A stretch of DNA of 64,000 nucleotides from contig JAMPAQ010000001.1 of the NCBI GenBank assembly GCA_023667145.1, positions 352,505-416,504 of the forward strand, written 5' to 3'. This DNA is from Pseudoflavonifractor sp. (lineage in GTDB: Bacteria > Bacteroidota > Bacteroidia > Bacteroidales > Muribaculaceae). This document shows, piece by piece, positions 18,120 through 26,188 of this stretch. Each line of letters begins with the position of its first letter. Position 1 is the first letter of the stretch. The notes under the pieces were generated by a model. That model ran no database searches, was not told the origin of the DNA, and was given only the letters and a program-made list of their open reading frames with translations. Made by a program: the position numbers and the translations under genes.

Positions 18120-18259
18120 ACACTGTGATTTTTTGGATTGAAGTATATGTTTTGGGCTGCAAAATTATGCAAAATATCGTTATGCTGTCGCCGTATATGG
18201 CATCGTTAGCTATTATTAACGAAAAATTTCCGTAATTATCGGCTATCGTGTATGACAAT

Positions 18260-18300
18260 CGCCTCCACGTCATGAGCGACTATCAAATGACATGGAGGCG
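18260..18300 (-). terminator. Hairpin after the endonuclease I gene
   Basis: CGCCTCC (18260-18266) pairs with GGAGGCG (18294-18300), with additional TCAT/ATGA pairing inside. It begins 21 bases past the endonuclease stop codon. Only a poor T-rich tail follows on the minus strand. Confidence 0.55.
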
Positions 18301-18321
18301 ACGGTGGTTGATGTCAGGATG

Positions 18322-19992
18322 TTATCTGACGACAATGCGCAGTGGTCGGCTCATGCGGTCGGTCAAGATGAGATATACGCCCGACGAGAGCATTATCTCA
18401 AGATTGTCGGTGATGACGGGTATCGTGGTGACGAGTTTGCCCGATATGTCATACAGGCGTGCGCCAGTATGGTTGTCGGGTGATATGAAGCGCACGCCGC
18501 CGGGGATGGGTGTCACGGCGAGTGGTTGCTCCATCTCGACCCCGATGATGCCTGCGCGTGACACGTTGATGACGTTGGACATCGGCGAGCGGAATCCGAG
18601 CCTTACCGACTGGACAGCGTATGTCTCGCTATCAGATGTGTCAAAGTCGGTTATCTCAAGGCTGTTGGTCTCAGCCTCAATCTCCTCGGTGATTGCCGAG
18701 CCGCCCGAGAACCGTGTGCGTGTGACGATATAGTAATCGACCACATCGTCCTGCGGTATCTCCCAGTTGGCGGTATAGGAATTGTCGGTGACATTGGTCG
18801 GAGGCAGGGCCTTGAATGCTGACAAGACCGGCTCTTCGACGCACTCGCCACGCAGCTCTACACCTATCGAGCCCTCGATGCCGCCGTCAGAGAGGATGAG
18901 GCGTGCGCTGTGGGTACCAAGGGCGGTGGGGCGGTAGGTCACGTTGAGCCAATAGCCGTCGGATGTGTTGATCGGGGAGACGGATATGCTGTTGTCCTCG
19001 ATGGCAAACATGTCGGGATTGGCCGATGAGCGGCTGGATATCGTGACAGACAGTGAGCCGGTCATGTTCTCGCCGCGAATGTTGAGCTTGCGGGTGGCAG
19101 TCGTGCCGTTGACGGTCTGGCCAAAGTCGAGCGCCATGTCCTGTACCGGGGTTATCAGCGTCGGTTCCCCGGCCGGGGGGGTCGGTAGCGATGTCGAGAA
19201 TATCTGCCCTTTCTTGTTGCCCCAAATATACTCGGCAAGGGCGGGGAAGTCGATGAACGGGTTGCGGTTGTTCTGTATTTTGTAGACGGCCTCGTTGCGG
19301 TCAATCTCTTTTTGGCTCACGGGGTCCTCGCGGTGCCACTTGAGCAGTAGGTCGATGGCCCATTGTGTCAGCGTGGGATAGAGGTTGTTGTTGACCATGT
19401 AGGTATATTTCCAAGTCAGGTGTCCGGCATAGCATGTGGCCATGTAGAAGTATGTGCGGGCAAAGTCGCCCTTGTACTCGTCGGCCGGCTCAAACACCTT
19501 GGACGCGCCTCCGCTCTGTCCGAGAGCGTAGCCCACTTTTGTTATGCCGTTGTCAAAGGTGGCTGTCCCGACCGTCCCGAGGGGAAAGTTATTCTTGGCC
19601 TGGTTGGCGGCTTTCTCGGATGGATAGAGGTGGTTGAGGTCGGTGTAGGCCTGGACGGTGGTGCTTCCGCCCCACCAGCTCTTGGGAAACGAGTGTTCGC
19701 GGTTCATGTATGTGCCAAACGATGTCCAGATGCTCACTTTTATGTCGCTGTACATGTCCCACCAAAGGTCGGTGCCGGGCTGCACGTCGGTGCGCCGGAA
19801 GTATTCGGGGAGACTGTTGTATGACGATACCGGGGTGAGTTTGTAGACAATCGCGCCGGCCTCCTCCTTGAGGGCCTGCTCTTTCTTGCCGTTGAGTGAC
19901 GTGTAGTATCCCGATGGTATCTCGGCCACGGCTGTCACCATGCACAGCAGGGTGACTAACGTGGAGGTGACGAAGCGGTTGGATATTCTCAT
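18322..19992 (-). CDS. Secreted endonuclease I family nuclease with T9SS-like C-terminal tail
   Basis: A 556-residue protein from the ATG at 19992, with a signal peptide (MRISNRFVTSTLVTLLCMVT). The nuclease core (residues ~30-260) has NREHSFPKSWWGG, DLNHLYPSEKAANQAK and NNFPLGTV, matching endonuclease I (EndA/NucM) enzymes with a His and metal-binding Asn. After it come two Ig-like or fibronectin-like domains, then a short tail with ARLYDISGKLVT and SSGVYLILTD, typical of type A T9SS sorting domains. It probably degrades extracellular DNA. The frame is open further upstream, but a TATTTTTG promoter element near 20022-20029 falls inside that extension. Confidence 0.9.
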   Translation of the reverse strand: MRISNRFVTSTLVTLLCMVTAVAEIPSGYYTSLNGKKEQALKEEAGAIVYKLTPVSSYNSLPEYFRRTDVQPGTDLWWDMYSDIKVSIWTSFGTYMNREHSFPKSWWGGSTTVQAYTDLNHLYPSEKAANQAKNNFPLGTVGTATFDNGITKVGYALGQSGGASKVFEPADEYKGDFARTYFYMATCYAGHLTWKYTYMVNNNLYPTLTQWAIDLLLKWHREDPVSQKEIDRNEAVYKIQNNRNPFIDFPALAEYIWGNKKGQIFSTSLPTPPAGEPTLITPVQDMALDFGQTVNGTTATRKLNIRGENMTGSLSVTISSRSSANPDMFAIEDNSISVSPINTSDGYWLNVTYRPTALGTHSARLILSDGGIEGSIGVELRGECVEEPVLSAFKALPPTNVTDNSYTANWEIPQDDVVDYYIVTRTRFSGGSAITEEIEAETNSLEITDFDTSDSETYAVQSVRLGFRSPMSNVINVSRAGIIGVEMEQPLAVTPIPGGVRFISPDNHTGARLYDISGKLVTTIPVITDNLEIMLSSGVYLILTDRMSRPLRIVVR

Positions 19993-20061
19993 CTGTGTCT
20001 TTTGGTATGGTGAATGGATAGCAAAAATAACATTTATTTTCGACAAGATGGTAAAACTTAT

Positions 20062-20106
20062 AAAAAAACGGGCAACGAGACCGTAATCAGCTGGTCACAT
20101 TGCCCG
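20062..20106 (-). terminator. Terminator of the TolC/HlyD/ABC export operon
   Basis: CGGGCAA (20069-20075) pairs with TTGCCCG (20100-20106), with a further inner GACC/GGTC stem. On the minus strand the stem is followed by seven T residues (20068-20062). It lies 46 bases beyond the end of the last permease gene, the textbook form of an intrinsic terminator. Confidence 0.88.
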
Positions 20107-20152
20107 TCAAAGCAGTTTCATAAGGTATTTTTCAGAGTGTCAGATGGTGTTA

Positions 20153-21388
20153 TCACGTGATATCGGTTGACTGACTCTCCGTCTTCGGTCGTGGCTCAAA
20201 CCGGCAGAAATAATACCGCTGCATCAGGTAGGCTCCGATGAAGTAGCATATCGCCATGATCCACAAGGCTATGACATCGTATCCCTGCAACCACAGCCCA
20301 CTGCCGCTGCCGTTCATGCGTATGAAGGCGTTTACACCCCACGTGGCGGGCAGACAGCTGCTCACGGCATACCACAGGTCGCTCATGGCAAAGCGTGGCC
20401 ACGTCAGGCCCGTGAGAAACAGCACGAGCGGCGATGTGAACACGATGATGAGCAGTGACGACTCGCGCTCGCGTGAGAAATACTGGAGCATGATGCCGAG
20501 GAATATCGATGCGAGCAGCATGGGGAGTATGAGCATCAGGAAGTCGAACACCGACGCGAGATGAGGCAGGGAGAATATGAGCGGTACGTAATGCAGTCCG
20601 AAGATGGCCATCGGGATATATATCACAATGTAGCACAGCGCCTTGCCAATGACCGTGGCCGATGGTGGCGCGGCCACCGACAGCGGGTCGGCCCCGCCGT
20701 TGGCACGGGCACGCTCCGACACACCGCCGCCTATCATGGTGATACCGAGCAACAGGCTTTGTTGCAATATGATGACGAGTATGCCTGGCAGTACAAATGA
20801 GGCAAATCCCTGGGTCGGGTCGCCGGTAAAGATGGCCTCGCTCTTGACCGGGATGGCCGAGTTGGAGCCGGTGAGCAACGCGGTGCCGCCGATTTCGGCG
20901 ATTGTATGCTCCTGTATCTGTGCCCCGGCGGCTATTGTGACATCGGTTATAGCGCTCACGAAGCCACGGTAGCGCAACAATCGGCTCGTCTCTGAGAAGA
21001 AATCGATATAGGCTTGCTCGTTGCGGCCCAGGCGCTCGGCATAGTTGGCCGGGATTGATATTATGGCGTTGGCCCGGCGCTCGGCGATGGCACGCTTGCC
21101 CTCGGCCATGTCGGTCACATATCCGGCCACTTTCATGGCCTCAGTGGCATCGAGCATCGACGTGATGTGTCGGCTCTCGGGGGTGCGGCTGTTGTCGAGC
21201 ACGACCACCGGCACGTCCTTGACAAGCTCGGGATTGTACATCAATGTGTACAGTATTGGATAGGCCGTGGGCAACACGAGGAAAAAGAGGATGACCCCGG
21301 TGTCGCGGAACACGAGCCTGAACTCCCGACGCCACACGTCGAGCAGACGTTGTATCCAGCTTCTGTTATATGATGGTGACCGTCTCAT
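20153..21388 (-). CDS. ABC-2 type transporter permease, second of a pair
   Basis: A 411-residue permease. A single helix near residues 30-50 (VILFFLVLPTAYPILYTLMY) is followed by a large extracytoplasmic domain and a C-terminal block of five helices with the ABC-2 pattern (GFASFVLPGILVIILQQSLLLG through the conserved LFLTGLTWP). It starts 3 bases after the preceding permease gene, so the two probably form a heterodimer. Homologues of the YhhJ type work with an HlyD adaptor and a TolC channel in export of drugs or other small molecules. No ATPase is encoded nearby. Confidence 0.9.
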   Translation of the reverse strand: MRRSPSYNRSWIQRLLDVWRREFRLVFRDTGVILFFLVLPTAYPILYTLMYNPELVKDVPVVVLDNSRTPESRHITSMLDATEAMKVAGYVTDMAEGKRAIAERRANAIISIPANYAERLGRNEQAYIDFFSETSRLLRYRGFVSAITDVTIAAGAQIQEHTIAEIGGTALLTGSNSAIPVKSEAIFTGDPTQGFASFVLPGILVIILQQSLLLGITMIGGGVSERARANGGADPLSVAAPPSATVIGKALCYIVIYIPMAIFGLHYVPLIFSLPHLASVFDFLMLILPMLLASIFLGIMLQYFSRERESSLLIIVFTSPLVLFLTGLTWPRFAMSDLWYAVSSCLPATWGVNAFIRMNGSGSGLWLQGYDVIALWIMAICYFIGAYLMQRYYFCRFEPRPKTESQSTDIT

Positions 21389-21391
21389 GGG

Positions 21392-22564
21392 CTATGGGAT
21401 GTAATAGGGTTTCAGACACACTTTCCTAAGCCTCCGCAGGAATATCATGCCCGCGAGCGGGAACAGCAGCAGGGCGATGTAGAAGTAGCGGGCATAGTAG
21501 ACCGGGAAGCCGTTGAGCGCGTCGTTGATATAGATCAGGAAGTAGTAGCGCACGGGGATGAACCATGAGAACACGCCGAGCCAGCTGTACATGTTCTCGA
21601 CCGGGAATGAGAATCCTGTCAGAGAGAACGACAGGATGCCAATGAGCGACAGTACCGACGCGCCGAGACGCAGGTTGGGGAGGGCACACATTATCAGCAC
21701 CCCGAACGACTGGCAGGCAAGGACAAAGAGCAGCATGGCGGTTATCATGTTCCACATGTTGCCGTACATGGGGAAGTCAAGGTATCCAAACATCATCGAT
21801 TCCAGAAACACGCCCCACACCGAGAATATGACCCATTGGGGAAACAATTTACCAATTATAGCAACGAGCATCGAGCCACCGGCAGTCCTCACCCACTCCA
21901 CCGACGTGCCTTTCTTGATCTCATCGCCGATGGTGTAGCCGGTCATGACAAAGATGATGAGCTGTAGCATGGCGGCGATGAATGATGGGTTGAGGTAGTA
22001 GGAATAGTTTAGCCAGGGATTGTGGATGGGATGCTGGGTGATTACGACCGGCTGTATCATCGTGCCTACAGCTCCCTCGTTCATGCCGGCTGACACGAGG
22101 GTGGTCTTTACCATCGCCCCGGCGGTGGATACCGCCACGGTCTTGAACCCCTTGAATACGAATGTCCCCGGCACGTAGTAGGACATGTTGCAGTAATATG
22201 ATATCTCGGGCTGTCGGCCACCAATGGCATCGGCCTCAAAGTTCTCGGGTATCATGAAGAAGCCGAATATCTCGCCCCGGTTCATGCAGTCCATTGCCTC
22301 TACATAGCTGTTGAGGTGGCTCGTCACGTCAACAAACTCTATGGCGCCGAGTGACCGGGTCACCGACCGCGACATCGACGAGTGGTCGAGGTCGACCACT
22401 CCCGACGGCACGCGTCTAACCACCCCGTCGTTGAGCAAGCTCAGGAAGACGGCTATGGAGACGAGCGGCACTATCGTCATCATGACGACAAACGCCTTGC
22501 GCCGGCACAGGGTGACAACCCCGCGTCTCATAGACTGCCATAGCGGATCAAGCGACAACTTCAT
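21392..22564 (-). CDS. ABC-2 type transporter permease, first of a pair
   Basis: A 390-residue homologue of the next gene, with the same plan: an N-terminal helix (AFVVMMTIVPLVSIAVFLSLL), a periplasmic domain, and a C-terminal helix block that includes FSLTGFSFPVENM. It starts 12 bases after the HlyD gene. With the neighbouring permease it would form the membrane channel of an exporter. Confidence 0.9.
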   Translation of the reverse strand: MKLSLDPLWQSMRRGVVTLCRRKAFVVMMTIVPLVSIAVFLSLLNDGVVRRVPSGVVDLDHSSMSRSVTRSLGAIEFVDVTSHLNSYVEAMDCMNRGEIFGFFMIPENFEADAIGGRQPEISYYCNMSYYVPGTFVFKGFKTVAVSTAGAMVKTTLVSAGMNEGAVGTMIQPVVITQHPIHNPWLNYSYYLNPSFIAAMLQLIIFVMTGYTIGDEIKKGTSVEWVRTAGGSMLVAIIGKLFPQWVIFSVWGVFLESMMFGYLDFPMYGNMWNMITAMLLFVLACQSFGVLIMCALPNLRLGASVLSLIGILSFSLTGFSFPVENMYSWLGVFSWFIPVRYYFLIYINDALNGFPVYYARYFYIALLLFPLAGMIFLRRLRKVCLKPYYIP

Positions 22565-22576
22565 GGCTGGCGGTCT

Positions 22577-23593
22577 TTACTCGGGCATGTAGTATATGAC
22601 AGACATTCCGGGACGCAGTTCGGGTATCTGCTCATCGGGACGAGCCTTGATCTTGAATGTGCGTGAGTCATACTGGCCGGTGGCCTTGGTGGCATGCCAC
22701 ACGGCGTATGCCCCCATGTCGCTGATGTAGTAGACCTTGGCCTTGATGCGGCGCTTGTCGAGCGCGGGAACCATCAGCTCTATCTCCTTGCCCATCGGCA
22801 GGTCGTTGAGCAGCTCCTCGCGCACGTTGAACGTCACCCACTTGTCCTGCATCTTCAACAGGCTCATGATGGGTGCGCCGAGAGCCACAAGCTCACCCTC
22901 CCGGGGATATATCTCGTCAATCTCCCCGTCACACGGGGCGACGAGATACTGGTCCTCAAGGAGCGCCTCCACCTCCATGACGCCGCCCTTGGCGACATTG
23001 ACCATGGAGCGTGCGCTCTCCTTGTCCTCGCTCTGCGCTCCGGCCACGGCGAGGTCATATTGGCTCTTGGCGGCTTTCTCGCCGGCCTGTGTGGCCTCGT
23101 ATGCGGCCTGTGCCTCGTCACGTTTCTGTGCCGAGATGACCTCCTTCTGATACAGCGCCTCCATGCGGTCGTATGTCTTCTTGGCGATGTTACGGGCGGC
23201 GATGGCCTGTTGCCACAGGTCGTATGCACCCTGCACTATCTGTGAACGTGTGCCGGCGTCCACCTTCTTGTTTTGCGCGGCTGCGGCATTTTGCATCGCC
23301 TCGGCCTGAAACAGCTTGGCCTCGGCCAGCGATGAGTGGATATGTACCAGGGTGTCACCGGCCTTTACCTCCTGGCCTTCCTGGACATAAAACTCCATGA
23401 CACGGCCCGGGAGCTTGCCCGATATCCTTACCGACGTTGCCTCGGCCTGACCCTCCACGATCTCGGGCGGCGGTGAGAGGAACAGCAGCCCCACGATAGC
23501 TATAGCTATCACCACGCAGACTACCACAAGCAGTCCTATCATCAGTGACTTGTCATTTTTCTTGACAGGCGATGTCGATTGATTGTCAGCCAT
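22577..23593 (-). CDS. HlyD-family periplasmic adaptor (membrane fusion protein)
   Basis: A 338-residue protein anchored by one N-terminal helix (residues ~18-40, LMIGLLVVVCVVIAIAIVGL). It has the barrel-sandwich half motif GRVMEFYVQEGQEVKAGDTL, a long alpha-helical hairpin (~90-190) and the closing half LVAPCDGEIDEIYPREGELV. It bridges the inner-membrane permeases and the TolC channel. The ATG at 23593 (MADNQS) is chosen; the frame extends upstream into the tolC gene, without support. Confidence 0.92.
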   Translation of the reverse strand: MADNQSTSPVKKNDKSLMIGLLVVVCVVIAIAIVGLLFLSPPPEIVEGQAEATSVRISGKLPGRVMEFYVQEGQEVKAGDTLVHIHSSLAEAKLFQAEAMQNAAAAQNKKVDAGTRSQIVQGAYDLWQQAIAARNIAKKTYDRMEALYQKEVISAQKRDEAQAAYEATQAGEKAAKSQYDLAVAGAQSEDKESARSMVNVAKGGVMEVEALLEDQYLVAPCDGEIDEIYPREGELVALGAPIMSLLKMQDKWVTFNVREELLNDLPMGKEIELMVPALDKRRIKAKVYYISDMGAYAVWHATKATGQYDSRTFKIKARPDEQIPELRPGMSVIYYMPE

Positions 23594-23622
23594 AATATAA
23601 ATGATTTTTAATTGTTTGTCTA

Positions 23623-25074
23623 TCAATAATTGAGTGTCCCGAGCACCTTTGAGAGATATACCCTGCACAGATGTACGTCGATCCCGGCATCAATATTCTC
23701 GGAGTTGGCCTTGAGCCATGCTGTCTGAGCCTCCATGACGTTGTCGGTGGTGAGCACACCTTCCTTAAAACCCGTCAGGGCCTGACGCAGGTTCTCATTG
23801 GCTTTCTCAAGGTTGGTCTCGGTCATGTGGTAGGTCTTGATTGATTCCTGGGCCTTGAATGACGCCTGGCTCACCTGAAGTTCAATCTTCTCCTTGGCAT
23901 CGTCAAGCTGCAACTGCGAGATGACCATGTCGCTCTTGGCGGCGCGGTAGCTGTTGTAGTTGCCTCCCCAGTGCCATATAGGTATGGAGAGCATTGCCCC
24001 GACGGAGAACGCTCCGTCAAAACGTTTCTTGAAGCCGTCAAACATGTTGGGGTTGCTGAACGAGTACGCCCCCACGATTGCGAGGTTAGGCAACATCGCC
24101 GACATGGCGACGCGCTTCTTCTGTTCAAATATCTTGACTCCGAGCGTGAGTGCTCTCACGTCCTGGCGGCGCTCGAAGACATCCTCCATGTCGTAGGACT
24201 GCTCTATGGGATAGGGGGTGACATGCTCCACGTCCTCGTCCTCAAGGGGCATGACCGTATTGACCGGCAACCCGCAGACCTGTGCGAGCGCCATGCGCGA
24301 CAGCACCAGTCCGTTGTCGACCTTTGTCTGGTCGACCTGAGCGGCGTTGAGCTTTACGGCGACACTGAGCAGGTCGCTTTTGGTGGCCACCCCCTCCTGG
24401 AGCATTATGTTCACGTTGTTGTAGAGCGTGTCGAGCAGGTTGACATAGCTGTCGGCAAGTTTTTTCTTAGCCTTGAGTGACACGACCTGCCAATAGGCTC
24501 CGTCGACGGCATAGATTATATCCTCTGCCTCGTTGTCGTGAAGGGCGCGGGCCAGTTCCTCGGCATACTTGGTGATGCGGTTCATGGCCACAATCTTCCC
24601 GCCCATGAATACGGGTTGGGTCAGTGTCACTGCCCCGAAAAAGAGATTGTGGATGTCAAAGGTCATGGCCTCCTTGGGTATCAGGGCGACCGATGACGGC
24701 AGATACTGCCCGTCGGGTCCCTTGACAGGCTGGCCAGTAAGAGGGTTGGTGACAATGTCAAACTGATAGGACTGGGTCTTGAGGTCAAACGACTTGACCG
24801 GGAGCAGCTGGTCGCTGTCAAAGATTGATATGGTCTTCTGGTTATAGGTGTATCCGCCGGCAAAGTCTATGGCGGGAAGATAGGCCGCGAATGCTTCTTT
24901 CTTGCGGTAACCGGCCGCCTTGACTTTCTCGGCCATCACACGCATCTCCTTGTTGTTGTGCAGGGCCATTGAGCGGCATGAGTCGAGCGATACCGTGCCA
25001 GACTCACGAGCCGACACCGTCAGGCCCGCAGCGAGGGCCATTATTGCTAATACGGTCTTGAAGCGCATAAACAT
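23623..25074 (-). CDS. TolC-family outer-membrane efflux protein
   Basis: A 483-residue protein with a signal peptide and the two repeated TolC helical regions (MALHNNKEMRVMAEKVKAAG in the first half; QASFKAQESIKTYHMTETNL and the GFKEGVLTTDNVMEAQTAW element in the second). It forms the outer-membrane channel of the exporter encoded by the three following genes. The reading frame offers ATG at 25074 and 25068; both give a plausible signal peptide. Confidence 0.93.
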   Translation of the reverse strand: MFMRFKTVLAIMALAAGLTVSARESGTVSLDSCRSMALHNNKEMRVMAEKVKAAGYRKKEAFAAYLPAIDFAGGYTYNQKTISIFDSDQLLPVKSFDLKTQSYQFDIVTNPLTGQPVKGPDGQYLPSSVALIPKEAMTFDIHNLFFGAVTLTQPVFMGGKIVAMNRITKYAEELARALHDNEAEDIIYAVDGAYWQVVSLKAKKKLADSYVNLLDTLYNNVNIMLQEGVATKSDLLSVAVKLNAAQVDQTKVDNGLVLSRMALAQVCGLPVNTVMPLEDEDVEHVTPYPIEQSYDMEDVFERRQDVRALTLGVKIFEQKKRVAMSAMLPNLAIVGAYSFSNPNMFDGFKKRFDGAFSVGAMLSIPIWHWGGNYNSYRAAKSDMVISQLQLDDAKEKIELQVSQASFKAQESIKTYHMTETNLEKANENLRQALTGFKEGVLTTDNVMEAQTAWLKANSENIDAGIDVHLCRVYLSKVLGTLNY

Positions 25075-25118
25075 GATGATTTGAGTTATATCCTCGATAC
25101 GTGTTGGAAACGTGTCTA

Positions 25119-25126
25119 CAAAGATA
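25119..25126 (-). promoter_or_regulatory. Candidate -7 element for the export operon
   Basis: TATCTTTG on the minus strand fits TAnnTTTG and would start transcription about 40 bases before tolC. I do not see a good -33 TTG, so activation by a regulator is possible. Confidence 0.5.
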
Positions 25127-25231
25127 ACTTAAAATGGAATCGTTATGTTTAGCGGCTACAACTAAAAATACCTCGTCTTTCGCTTATAATTGGTCAGTTT
25201 TTCGGTAAGGATATAGCCATCGGCGTCGGTC

Positions 25232-26158
25232 TTATTTGACCATGGAGGCGAATTGTACCGGAACCGGGGTCTCGAAGTTCATCTCCTTGCGTGTGACGGG
25301 ATGGACAAAGCGCAGGGTGCGGGCGTGGAGGGCGAGGCGGTGTATAGGGCTTGTCTTGGCCCCGTAGCGGCGGTCGCCGGCAATCGGATGGCCGAGGTCC
25401 TTGCAGTGGACTCGTATCTGGTTCTTGCGGCCGGTGTCGAGTTCGACTTCCAGCATGGTGTATCCGTTCTTGCACTTTACTGTCTTGTAACGGGTGACGG
25501 CGAGTTTCCCCTCCTCGGGATTGTCCGTTGAGTAGACCTCATGGCTGGATGTCTCGGCAAGGTAGCTCTGCACGGTACCCTCCGGTTGCTCGACCTTGCC
25601 CTCGACGACAGCGAGATACTTGCGGTTGAGCACCATGTTGTTCCAGTTGTGCTGCATGGTCTCCTTGGCCTCGATATTCTTGGCAAACATCATGAGCCCC
25701 GATGTCTGTTGGTCGAGACGGTGGACTATGAACAGCTTGTTGCGCGGGTCTTTCCACTTGAGGTATTCGCGCAGTATGGAATAGGCTGTGCCCTCCTTTA
25801 TCTTGTCGGTGCCGATGGAGAGGAGGCCATACCCCTTGTTGACCACGATGATGTCATCATCCTCGTAGACGAGCTGCATACGGCGGTTGTAGAATACGCG
25901 GAACTCACGCGTGAAGTTGATCTTGACCTCGTCCTCGGGTGTGATGGGGGTGTCAAACTGAGTGACAGGGACACCGTTGACCGCTATCTGGCGGTGCTTG
26001 AGCATCTCCTTGACGCGTGTGCGCTTGAGGTCGGGAAGTGAACTGACGAGAAACGGCAGCAGAGTCCCGCTTTCGGTCGGCTTGAAGGTCTTTATAACGT
26101 CAGGGGTGTATCGGCGTACATCGTTGTTACGACGTGAGCGGGAGCTGCGGTTGTTCAT
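25232..26158 (-). CDS. RluA-family pseudouridine synthase with S4 domain
   Basis: A 308-residue protein. An S4 RNA-binding domain occupies residues ~28-90 (RVKEMLKHRQIAVNGVPV), followed by the catalytic domain with FIVHRLDQQTSGLMMFAKN, whose Asp is the nucleophile, and the later RYKTVKCKNGYTMLEVELDT and GRKNQIRVHCKDLGHPIAGD. It isomerises specific uridines in rRNA or tRNA; the exact site cannot be read from the sequence. It lies 30 bases after topA on the same strand. Confidence 0.93.
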   Translation of the reverse strand: MNNRSSRSRRNNDVRRYTPDVIKTFKPTESGTLLPFLVSSLPDLKRTRVKEMLKHRQIAVNGVPVTQFDTPITPEDEVKINFTREFRVFYNRRMQLVYEDDDIIVVNKGYGLLSIGTDKIKEGTAYSILREYLKWKDPRNKLFIVHRLDQQTSGLMMFAKNIEAKETMQHNWNNMVLNRKYLAVVEGKVEQPEGTVQSYLAETSSHEVYSTDNPEEGKLAVTRYKTVKCKNGYTMLEVELDTGRKNQIRVHCKDLGHPIAGDRRYGAKTSPIHRLALHARTLRFVHPVTRKEMNFETPVPVQFASMVK

Positions 26159-26188
26159 TGCTTGATATGGGTTTTCGGTTACCGTGGT

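Noticed and set aside
18120-18250. Cobalamin riboswitch upstream of the adenosyltransferase gene
   Set aside because: I see no B12-box-like sequence or extended leader structure in this gap, only a possible -7 element.
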